Assembly (NCBI GenBank): GCA_900542675.1
Contig: UQOT01000001.1
Coordinates: 1 to 64,000, forward strand
From: an uncultured Eubacteriales bacterium
Lineage (GTDB): Bacteria > Bacillota > Clostridia > Monoglobales > Monoglobaceae
Reading direction: 5' to 3'
DNA length: 64,000 nucleotides
Below, piece by piece: positions 54,101-62,700 of the stretch (positions are counted from its first letter, which is position 1; every line of letters starts with the position of its first letter). The notes under the pieces were generated by a model that had not been told where the DNA came from, ran no database searches, and saw nothing but the letters and a program-made list of their open reading frames with translations. A program made the position numbers and the translations under genes.

Positions 54101-55444
54101 CGAAGGCTCTGCCGATGCTGCTGCCGAAGGCTCTGTCGATGCTGCTGCTGACGGTTCCGCTGATGCTGCAGCTGACGGTTCCGCCGATGCTGCTGACGGT
54201 TCCGCTGATGCGTCTGCTGACGGTTCTGCTGATGCGTCTGCTGACGGTTCTGCTGACGGCTCTGCCGATGTTGACGGACTTGCGGACGGGAGCGTTCCCT
54301 CTTCTACAAAGCCTGCATAAACACTGGTATTTCTTGTAATCTTCTTCTTAGCGAAATCAATCGGGTCAAGTTCGTCGGCACATTCCGCATCGTCCTGTGT
54401 CTCGTACCAGCCGACAAATTCCATATCCTTCTTTGTCGGGTTCTTCGGGAAATTCTTAAGATAGCTATTTCTTGTAACCGTCTTTGTTGCATATAATGAA
54501 GAACCTACATAGAAACGAACACTGTATGTATAAGCACTCGGTCCCGAATATCCGGGACCACCGCCGCCGGGAGCGCCGTTGTTACCGCCTATAATCGTGC
54601 CGCCCGTCACGTTCTGAGCGTTATTAACCGTACTGTCAGATGTGATGTTTGCACTGTTTGAAAGGTTAAGCACACCGCCGACGAACTGGCAGCCCTGAAC
54701 TGTAACGCTTCCGCTTACCTGCGGCGATACTATAGCTTCGCTGCCGACAATACCCGTAAGAGTAACACCCGACGCCTTAACCATTGTAATACCGCCGAAA
54801 TATCCCGGACCATATGTACCGGGAGCTGTTATGTAGAGCTTAATCATATTGTCAAGAATTTTAACAAATTCAGCTCTTGAAACATACGCCTGCGGTCTGA
54901 TTGTACCGTCCTCATAGCCACCTATATAGCCTGCCGCTGTCATTGCGCCGACATAGCCTGTAGCGAAATCGGACACATTCTCGTAATCGCTGTACTGAGT
55001 GATACCTGCCTGTGAATTTTCAACAGTGAGACCGTATGCACGCGCAAGCATAGTCATAGCTTCTTCACGCGTCATATAATTCTCAGGAGACATTGAACCG
55101 TCGCCGTTACCGGTAAGAGTACCGGCAGCAACAAGCTTCAATATAGAATCCTCATACCACGCACCCGCCGGTACATCCCAAAAACCGTTATCGGTTGTAT
55201 CTACATATCCAATAACATTTTGAGTAACCTGCGCAACCTCTGCGCGCGTGATTGCGTCGTCCGGTCTGAAATAACCGCCGTCGCCCTGAATAACTCCGTT
55301 ATCCGACCACGTATTGATATAGCTCTCAGCCCAATGACCCGCTGTGTCACTGTACGAAGCTGCAGAAACCGCAACCATACCAAAGGTGGTTAGAACCATT
55401 GCAACGGCAAGAACCATTGCAAGAACTCTCTTAAAGCTTCTCAT
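48170..55444 (-). CDS. Giant S-layer-anchored CE8 pectin methylesterase (2424 aa)
   Basis: Secreted multi-domain enzyme removing methyl esters from pectin at the cell surface. Signal peptide 1-29; three SLH domains at about 31-76, 88-140 and 151-203; a Gly-rich right-handed-helix-like segment to 300; an InlB-type beta repeat (about 305-385, MEFVGWYETQDDAE); an Ala/Glu/Pro/Ser linker (388-450, tandem AEPSA units); a beta-sandwich module; a second Pro/Ser linker; then CE8 at about 683-1040. CE8 motifs: VPGTYREQIRI, FLSSQDTVYSG (near 885, catalytic Asp), QGQTDYIFGG (second catalytic Asp) and GRPWGG (near 976, Arg). About 1300 further residues are beta-sandwich/lectin-like modules, several visibly related, likely carbohydrate-binding. 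AGGAGGGG precedes the ATG. Confidence 0.9.
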   Translation of the reverse strand: MRSFKRVLAMVLAVAMVLTTFGMVAVSAASYSDTAGHWAESYINTWSDNGVIQGDGGYFRPDDAITRAEVAQVTQNVIGYVDTTDNGFWDVPAGAWYEDSILKLVAAGTLTGNGDGSMSPENYMTREEAMTMLARAYGLTVENSQAGITQYSDYENVSDFATGYVGAMTAAGYIGGYEDGTIRPQAYVSRAEFVKILDNMIKLYITAPGTYGPGYFGGITMVKASGVTLTGIVGSEAIVSPQVSGSVTVQGCQFVGGVLNLSNSANITSDSTVNNAQNVTGGTIIGGNNGAPGGGGPGYSGPSAYTYSVRFYVGSSLYATKTVTRNSYLKNFPKNPTKKDMEFVGWYETQDDAECADELDPIDFAKKKITRNTSVYAGFVEEGTLPSASPSTSAEPSAEPSADASAEPSADASAEPSAASAEPSAAASAEPSAAASTEPSAAASAEPSPIVKPGVDDPIVAQETAKLWLAADNYDELLSKAEDTSDPYKFDIQSMNMDNLYLSSIGKKINYEDIVAKDNASALAFIDAENPGYYKFADGVIVPAKVLNLRIGTELEFIPSATKAGKLKLYYKGQTAGTSIVTVTQGADVQTGVIGDNGEIVEVDVKPGEKVTITSDVFGWLAAVSYAPGDDVVVVPSSQPTQSAAPSSAPSVEPSPAETLEPVVIPSTEPSAIPTADAANVITVDGSKETDEAQKTFKTVTEALAFAKNMNGHASEADRIEINVVPGTYREQIRITVPYLTIQKAAGTDGEVLFTWYYGIGYYYYSTGSDGFYSKAAYDTNKAAGTVVTNKGVDRWGCATQLNAPDFIAKDITFENSFNRYITQEELDDGVTPAPEGGAYTDTGNKPAREASSNVYTKEATERAAAIAIEDNTDRTAFYNCKFLSSQDTVYSGSKANRIYFKDCTIQGQTDYIFGGNTLVFNNCNFAWAGYSGTANGGHVTAVKNSSTDKGYLLYGGQVVKGDMQNASYEKGDFGRPWGGKDSPTAAIGVKIDAPFNANGWSDWSTKASESKYYEYGTMDADGNVISLSGRNCVVPSKWEALSFNPYTYLIKDGDNWDPMGVRAVWEPVIADIAKVVIPESEVVKPVAGTADAYEVSGDFTLPTTIAGLEGYEIHYETDSLYLSIDDENKATVVRPIEGTNEVKVKAYIRKTDNTLVGTSKDISITITADSTVDPAPFKASMDEAKAEIAKVLGTPDADTGEYVLNRTVPVPTIAEADGVITNISYTASGNVKADGTIERNPYASGNAVGTINYVIECIKGKTLLRDTVSYNVVIPPIGGDLLYADFEDGATAIGGKLTAEEGGNASGYGVTGAISATPKTATKDNVIYAFDVKGNTGATLKVKKGADDYLTVTVPSSALTDGWSTVEVNVTKDAATCKVNGTEVTGAVSVSGTIESTSELGAISLSNGTYDNIKVIDGVFNDGSKVYTTVWKASEADKDSSKGTMLMRGMTLMADANSCNTANVTIEGEEFTYYVSNSGANGGWTNGTAKDGGIGFKFVAPADGAWTVYVTSLGSTKTFYIGSPDETKSVTGAEGGNQALTINVKAGQTYYATVAGSKGRFVGAKYVPTEEGGAALDPDANRKYTTTWVFGEKVWGTKNIAAGSATENYVSTDTDSLRESDKTLVVDPTTGNFKNEGRGDEWCGWGNGAKLTVPVVNGSIITVKVYYSDDTLTINNVAFGPFTGTDNEVSYTYIGDGKTVDVVSTHGGFISYIKVESPVKPAEFVAVESDVTYVSDPADTVDFDAGNAAKATAGDKVTFKAAAKAGHSISDVKVLDAADDTNISAAGLIDNKDGSWSFTMPEKAVNIKVTTVECATVGGTISGIDAADKELLKLYLKESGNMTEVQVQEDGTYSVELISGKTYSIFGLIGGTHAYTLDKTEMTAADAPTFNIGATVVTAEPKTGTKTYDFTQPNTVVPGTEAKPYNMQNFVTSDGIVSFNVPKGDFRYYNTHGVNMSAATIKIAVAGDAAINFSACAYAGSATITPVTAGITPNTETSMKAATDGGNVTFNYTGAAAVLEFNYTGSYLHGISVNNTSGGSVDPAPKPTSVDYSFDFTGLSTKTGTDYGVFTDDEITAKNAKNFALDKDGKVIDYDTDGAAAKFTGFKYHSDEHGMNPGAVEVYVPGPVKITYGTCAWGGDVTVKNGSDTVGTVNTNNDTCYHNDKTNNVVSMYYNGEATTLTLSGGGYVPYLAIKTVDASEIPSESTITFSVGDTGAEGIVPAELKVASGESFDIPENHSLYVAGKTLTKWTDGANDYAIGASVTPEGDMTLTPVFTEDGTVTTDAEQTVVFDLQRQNGAPTLSIQGTTGILVSQITVGDKKYDVKMDIDTISGGKVANANWTDWAQVNGGTKFTVPVGANSVVTVGTIMGSDGTYTIGGTSKTGSDQSETITTAGTCDIVVGDPSGSYWRTISVTYPTGYQL

Positions 55445-55523
55445 ATAAAAAGCCCCTCCTTAATATTTTAGTGGGTAACCCCCTATTTTTGCATATTACT
55501 ATACTATTATACTTTGTATTAGT

Positions 55524-55552
55524 ATTATAACACCAAGCTTATTAATTTGCAA
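55524..55552 (-). promoter_or_regulatory. Putative promoter of the SLH-pectinesterase gene
   Basis: Minus strand: TTGCAA (55552-55547), 17-nt spacer, TATAAT (55529-55524), giving a leader of about 75 nt. A second TATAAT-like string lies slightly downstream. Confidence 0.6.
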
Positions 55553-55580
55553 GAAGTATTTTTATTTTAAACCAAATAAT

Positions 55581-55606
55581 AAAAAGGTGCCCTCTCGGAC
55601 ACCTTC
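55581..55606 (-). terminator. Terminator after the GH95 pseudogene
   Basis: Minus strand: AAGGTGTCC-GAGA-GGGCACCTT hairpin followed by TTTATTATTT. Located immediately after the restored stop codon of the pseudogene. Confidence 0.85.
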
Positions 55607-55611
55607 TATCA

Positions 55612-56693
55612 CTAATGTGTTATAGGTTTTTCGACACTGTCGCAGAGCGGCTGCATTTTATCCATACTGCTCCAAAGCAACGCTCTTATTTTTCCGCCCT
55701 CGGCCTCGGTATTCAGCTTATTCTTGACGTCCGCCCTAAGACTTGTCACAACCGCCTGCTTGTCGTACGACACAAAGTTTTCACGCGTATAGTGTGTATC
55801 ATCATAGTCATATTCAACCGTTGCAACTGCGCTGTTTAAGTCAAGACTGCGCGTGTAATTCTCTGCCTTGACCGGCTCTTGATTAAAGTTTAATACAGCT
55901 CCACAAACGACTGGGACGCATCCTGCTTATACGGCTCGCCCAAAAAATAACAATTTATATATTCTTCCATCGCCTTGCGGGTGCTCACGTCCTCTTTAAC
56001 CTTTTTTGCGTTGTCGCTCTGGTCAAGTTTGTTTACCGCCCAATCTTTTATTGTATTCCACGCCTCGCCGAGTTTAGCGGGTTTGGGCCGCGGAAGCTTT
56101 GCCTGCTGCGCGGCCGTTGCCTTGTTATACATATCCTCGTGTGTATCGCCGTTCTTCTTGATATACAAATCAACTGACATATTGTCGTAATCAAGATCTA
56201 AAACGTAATCGTCCGCCAACGGCTGAAGAGTGTAAAAAGTGTCCTTGTTAATCTGAACAATTTCCTTCTCAATCGCACCATACACCATACCGCCAAGCCT
56301 GCCGTTGCCGATAGGCAGAGCGTTGTTTGACATCTTGCGCGAAACTATGCGTGAGCATACCGTGTCGTTCTCTATAGGGTCCTTTGTTGTTGTATTATAA
56401 TCGCAATTATCACCCTTATTGTTAGGGTCAACCGCGTAAATCGGCATAGATTTTTCCTCGCTGTAATACTTTTTGCCCTTCTCGGCAAGATATTTTATAA
56501 TATTACTGTCCGCCTTTTCGGGCACAGTATCAAACCAGATTGTGTTATCCGGGTCGAAAAAAACCGCAGCAGCTTCAGCTGTTTTATCGGCAGCCGCAAA
56601 ATTCTCCTCCGCAGCCGCCGGCAATGTAGGATAAAGCATACACGCCGAAAGCAGCAGCGCTCCAATTCTTCTGAACTTAAACTTTTTCTGCAT
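55612..56693 (-). pseudogene. Frameshifted, internally deleted GH95 family protein
   Basis: The first frame (55890-56693, 267 codons) has GGAGGG, a signal peptide and the start of a GH95 domain (PIGNGRLGGMVYGAIEKEIVQIN, ending SFVELY). A stop follows directly, but a one-base shift restores a frame that continues the paralogue's sequence: SLDLNSAVATVEYDYDDTHYTRENFVSYDKQAVVTS, aligning with KSLDMKNGIVTVEYDYGGGHYKRENFASYPDQVVAT in the gene at 56794. After VVTS the frame jumps to a C-terminal-type segment, GGKIRALLWSSMDKMQPL, similar to GGTMKAFIWNSLQAMQPL there. So most of the catalytic domain is deleted. A single missing T in the TATTAAAC context explains the shift. Confidence 0.85.
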
Positions 56694-56721
56694 TATAAAC
56701 CCTCCGTTTTTACAAGTCTGT

Positions 56722-56753
56722 GCAAAGGGCGCTCTGCACGGAGCGCCCTTTGC
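56722..56753 (-). other. Perfect 13-bp hairpin between GH95-CE8 gene and GH95 pseudogene
   Basis: GCAAAGGGCGCTC / GAGCGCCCTTTGC with a 6-nt loop. No U-tract follows on the minus strand, so it may act as an mRNA 3'-end stabiliser or processing structure rather than a classical terminator. Confidence 0.6.
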
Positions 56754-56793
56754 TTGGGAAGAAATCTATTAATAATTTTTAAAATTATTAAGC

Positions 56794-59700
56794 TTATTCA
56801 TAATCCTGATACTCAAGCGTAACATTGTCAATGTAATATTCCAGCTTATTTGTCGTATCACCTTTTTTATCCATATAAATATTAAAGTATAAATTATCTA
56901 AATCAATACCTGTCGGATAATTGAGATTGTTGCCTTCATCATCCGGCGCTGCAATAGTGAACGGCTTTTTGTTGAGTATTTCCATTGAATTATCCCGGTT
57001 ACAGAGTGTAGATGTAATAGTTTTGTTGTCAATATCTATCTCAGCGGTAATTCTGTACCACTTGTTCGCCATCGTACTATTCTGGTCAAACTGCGTATTG
57101 TCACCGTTTATTCTTGCGTTCTGTGAATTAAACATATTAATCTGCTTCCAGTTCTTATGAACGCCCCAGCGCACAAACCTTGACGTATCCGCCTTGTCTG
57201 CTCCTGCGTTTGCCTTGCTTGTCGCAAGGTCAAAATATGAATAATCCGAAGGCAGTAAATTCACCGACTCCATCAAAAAGTCATAGCTAAATTTGATTGT
57301 CTTTGTATTCTTAAGCGTTGCTCCGCTCGGCAAAAGCGACTTTATATCAAAGCTTACGCCTGTCTTTGCCGCAACCTTTTTGCCCTCAGCCTTTGTAAGC
57401 TTATAAACCTTATTGCCCGCCTCGCCGAGGTTTGCGGTCTCACTTTCTGTCGCTGTATATACGCCTGCACTGAAGCCATCAGCAGCTGTCAATGAAGCAG
57501 TCAGATTATCAAAATCAACACTTTCAGCTTTAATGCTGTTCATCTTCTTTGCGCTGACGTCAAATGTTTTTGTTTCGCCCTTTGCGCCCGTAACCTCAGC
57601 CGAAGCATCAGCTATATTATATTCAGTATTAGCAATTGCTGCGACCACCGTATAAGTTCCGACCGGAATGTTTTCGGCGGTATATACTTTACTCATCGTG
57701 TTTGCATCAACAATGACATTTACAGACTTTATAACAGCCTTGCCCTTTTTAAACTCAATATTTACCGTCTGCGCTTCTTCGCTCGCTACTGAAAGACTTA
57801 CAGTTCCGCTGACTGTAAACACATTTGTTGTATCGTTTGTCGGCTGAATATCAAAATCTATGGATTTCTCAACTCCTATCGCCTTATTTGCCGCTTCTCT
57901 TACATACAGCTTTACACTCGCCTTAATCGGCTGCTCACCGCTTGCAGGGCGAACAAGTTCAATCTTGCTGCCGTTTACCACCGCAAACTCACTATCGCTC
58001 TCCCAACTGTATTCATAGCCGCTCGGAGCTGCCGGAAGCTCGATTTCATTTTTTGTGCTGTCGCTTGTATCGATTGTTGTCTCAGAAATTACCTTTTCCA
58101 CATTTGTGTAATCAGAAGCAACACCTACCGGGTCCCAACCGTCACTGCCCTTTGTAAACGTGTACGGATTGTATCTTAGCATAGTCCAGTCATTTAAAAC
58201 CTTGCCCTTTGTACGTTTCGACATATCTACTGCGTTTCCGCTTGTATCAACGCTGCCGTACTCACCAAAGCGCGCGTCCTCCGCCTTGTTACCGCTCATA
58301 TCGCTCCAGCCCGACGAAGAAATCAAGTTTTTGCCGATAGTTGTGTTTATATAGTATGCCGCCGGACCGGGAGCTGCACCCCACGGTCTGCCTAAGCTAC
58401 CTGCGGTTGCGGTGCTGCTGCCCGTAATTTTACAGTTCCAAAACAGATAGCCCTCCGACTCTTTTGAATTGCTCGGTGCTGTGATTGTTGCGCTTTCGCC
58501 CTGTTTCGGACCTGAGTTTGTGTAAAGCTCACAGTTGTCAAACACTGCTGTTGCACTTCCGCAGATATAGTCGGTCGTACCGCCGAGCTTGCAGTTTTTA
58601 AAATACATTCTGCCCGAATTTATGCCGATTGTGTCCTGAGTTGACATAACGGTGCAGTTTATAAACTGTGCCTTGTCGGCTGAACAGTGAAGCGCCGCGC
58701 TGCGTTCTCTCGGGCTGCCTGTATATCCGCCGTATGTTATATTCTTTCGCGACTGCAGATATGCGTTAATTTCATTATCGCTTACGCCGTTTGCCTTCTG
58801 CGCCTTTATCCAATCAAGACGCGGGAAGTTACTGTTGTTCGCATCAGGGTCAACGCCTTTAATATCCGTCAATTCCTCTTCGGTATAATATGCATTATAT
58901 GAGTTTTCAATATAAATATCCTTTGCGATAAATCCTGCCGCACCCTTATCCACCTTAAGCGACGGGCCCCAGTCCTTGGGGCCGTACGCCTTGCCATCGC
59001 CTATAACAGAAGGGTCATAGTATCCGTCCGCGTTACAGCTGTCATATAACGAACCTAATCCGTAATACCATGTAAGTTTAACCTCTCCCGAGGTCTCGGG
59101 CTTCTTCTGTATTGTAATATACGGCTTGGTTACTCTGACCTGCTCGCGATACACACCGGGCATAACGTCGATTGTAACACGCTCTGTCTCGCTTGACGGA
59201 TTTTTCGCCTCGGCTGCCGCAACAGCCGCTGTAACCGTTTCGTACTTTGTATCGCCGATATATACGCCCGTTTCGGCAGGCGTGCTGCTCGGCTTTGCTG
59301 AAGGCGCTGCGCTCGGCTCGCCTGAAGGAGCTGCGGACTGCTCGGGAATTTCAATTCTGACGTCCTTAGCTTCACTTAGCGGCTGCATAGCCTGTAGGCT
59401 GTTCCAGATAAACGCCTTCATTGTGCCGCCGTCTGCGGGAGGTGCGTAATTCATCACGACCTTTTCGGTTCCGCTCAGCGTCTTGCTTGTATCGGTCGAG
59501 ATAAGAACTCCGTCCTTGTCGTACGAGGCTATAACAAGCTGTGCTGTCTTATCGCTTCCGCTGCCTGTGTACTTAACGTCGATATTAAGGTTTGCGTTTG
59601 CGTCATACGCCGCGCTTTCTATAGAATAGCTGTAGCTTGCTGGTGTAGGTGACGTTTTGCTGTACGATGCTGTTATGTTACCTGCATTTCCTATATACTT

Positions 59701-62700
59701 ATCGTCGTTTGCATACGGGTTCCTGTAATACAGAACATAAATCTTATGCGTTCCGCTTATTCCATCAATATTTTTAAGAGTCAATTCATTATCGCCGGTT
59801 GATATACTCTGATTTGCAATCTCTGTTCCGTTCGGCTTATCCACCGTTACGGAAACATAGGTATCGCTCTTTCTGACCTTTGCCATATTAAGGGTTATAC
59901 CACTAAGTCCTTCAAAATCAAAATCGCTTACCGCATAGCCTATCTTAACATTTTCACGATTGTATATATATCCTATCTCAGCACCGTTACTGTCCACTTT
60001 CGGAACAGTACCCTTATCGCTTGCATAGAACTCCGTAACCTCACTTGCCTTATAAACTCTATTGCCCTCAGTAATATTTGTGCCAAAATTATTTATTGTG
60101 TATGTCTTGCCGGCTTCCGCACTGAATGTAAGCAAGGTTCTGTCGTCGTTTAATGTCGTCTCGACCTCTTTACCGCTCTCATCATATACCTTAGCCTCTG
60201 ACGCATATTTGCTTCTGATATTCTTGTCTCCGCTCTCGGTCACGTGGAGTTTTGCAGTCTCCGGCTTGCCGCCGTTCCACGTAAGGTCAACCGTCACTCC
60301 CTCACGTGTGTTAAAGCCCTCAAAAGAGCCGCTCGCCCACGTATCAGGAATAGCCGGAAGAAGCGTTACCGCGCCGTCGTGGCTTTGAATAAGCATTTCG
60401 GCAATTGCCGCTGTCGCACCGTAGTTTCCGTCAATCTGGAAGTTCGGGTGCTGCGTGAACATATTAGGAGACGTTTTTGTCGTAATCAAAGTTTCAAGGG
60501 ATGTGTTGGCATCCTCGCCGTTTAGTGCTCTTGCATTAAGCGCCATACGCCATGCATATGCCCAGCTTCTGTCACCTACGCCTCTTGCTGAAACGGTTTT
60601 AGCAAATGCCTTAATCAGCTTCTGTTCGTTTGCGTCACTGCTGTACGCGCTCAGATGTGTACCCGGATACAATTCCCATAGGTGTGAGCAATGTCTGTGC
60701 CCGTTATGGTTGCTTGCGGTATGCTCATTTATACTCTTAGTCGAATCGCTCGGATTAAATGGATTTGTAACCTGATACTTTCCGCTTGAGTCACTCTTTT
60801 CCGAAAAATCAAACGCTACATCACCGCGAACCCATTCCTTAATATATCCGTCATTATCTATAAGGTTTGGAGCAATCTTGCCCTTTTCGTCTGCCAAATA
60901 GCTTGACGGCATCTGCTTCGCAATCTTAGCAAGCAAATCTGCATTCTCAGTCTCTTTGCCGAGTATCTTCGAAGCCTGCTGAACTATATCGTAAAGGTTA
61001 CGAACGAGCTGAGTGTCCATAGCCGGTCCCGGCTGAACACTTCCCTGCTCCGGCGAGCACGAAGCCGCTGTTATAAGATAACCCGTCTTTGGGTCTACAA
61101 CCAAGAACTGTGTAAAGAACTTAGCCGCACCGACCATATACGGATAAACCTCGGCAAGATATTCTTTATCCTTATTAAACCGGTAATACTGCCAAGCGTG
61201 ATCTAACAGCCACGCTCCGCCTGTCGGCCAAAGTCCCGCCGTAGCGTTGTCTATCGGCTGAGTACCGCGCCACAAATCATAGTTATGGTGCATTACCCAC
61301 GGATCGCCTGGCTGATATGTGCCATCGTTTCTTTCATTATATATACCGTATTGTTCTGCCGCGGTAATTGCGCCGCTTTCAGCCAAATCATCAAAAGAAT
61401 CGATAAGCGTTCTCTCCGTCTCTCCTATATTCAGTGGCTGAGCTGCCCAGTAGTTCATCTCGGTATTTATATTTATTGTATATTTACCGTTCCACGAAGC
61501 GGACATTGCCCCATTCCACTTACCTGTAAGATTAAGCGGCTGACTTTCTGCAATATCTATTTCTCCGCTTCCGCTTGCCTCTTGCTTATCACGCGCACCC
61601 GCAAGAATTAAGTATTTACCGTAGTTAAACATAAGCGCTGCAAGCTGATTGTCACCGTCTGTATATGTTGAGGTTACTCCAACCTTTTTAGCATCCGACA
61701 GCGTATTTCTGGTTCCAACCGTAAAGCCTGACTTGCCGCTTGACAAATCCTTACGCACACGCTTTTCAGTCGGCGCACTGCCGTAATCCAATGTCTTGCC
61801 CGAATTTGCAAGGCTCAGGCTCGACTTATTAAATTCAGCCTCAAAATCCGCAATATGTCTTGCCTTTATATCGGCGTAGGTCTTTGACTTTACATTATTC
61901 ATATAGTACTCGCAGTCTTTTGAAGGCTTTGCGTTATCAAGCGTCTTGTAGTCAACATAATTTGTTGCTCCCACAACATATACGGTTGCGCTCTTTCCGC
62001 CCTTTACGCCAATTGTGGAATTGTCCGCAGATACCGTAAACGCGCCGTCGCCATCCAAGTACATACGTGACTCAAACTGAATAACATTTATTCTGCCTAT
62101 GTTGTTATCCTTGTTACCGTTTGTGACCGCCGCCTTTACTTTAACCTCTTTGTCACTTAACTTTTCATAGGTACAATAGCCGCTTTCATTGTGATTGGTA
62201 TGCAGCTTTGCCGAAAAATCAAGCTCCTTATCCGACTCAATATGTGTTGCCACCACCTGATCGGGGTAACTCGCGAAATTCTCGCGCTTATAGTGACCTC
62301 CGCCATAATCATATTCAACGGTAACGATACCGTTCTTCATATCAAGACTCTTTTTATAGTTTGAAGCATCTACACTCTTATGTCCGAAGTCAAGATACAA
62401 CTCAACAAAAGACTTATACGCCCTCTGCCCCGACGGAACACCGAGGAAGCTGCCCTCAACCATACTTGCAAGACTAAATCTTTGCTGAACGGCTGAAGTA
62501 CTGTGCGAGTTGTCAACAGCCAACGACTGGTTAGAAATACTCTTATTCGCAAAGTCCGGGAAGCTTGTTCTGAACGTCTCGTCACCGACAATTGCATCAG
62601 CTGAGCCTATCTCGGCGGGGGTTCCGTCCTCGTTTGCCCCGCGGTATAATTTCCAGCCATCCTTACGTGTTCCGCTTGTCATATTGGTACCAAAAATTTT

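Noticed and set aside
54100..54290. Tandem 15-18-nt units suggesting a CRISPR or minisatellite
   Set aside because: The periodicity encodes the Ala-Glu-Pro-Ser linker in frame; there are no unique spacers and no cas genes.
54115..54339. Leu/Pro-repeat plus-strand frame
   Set aside because: It is the reverse-strand reading of the AEPSA linker repeats in the SLH-pectinesterase.
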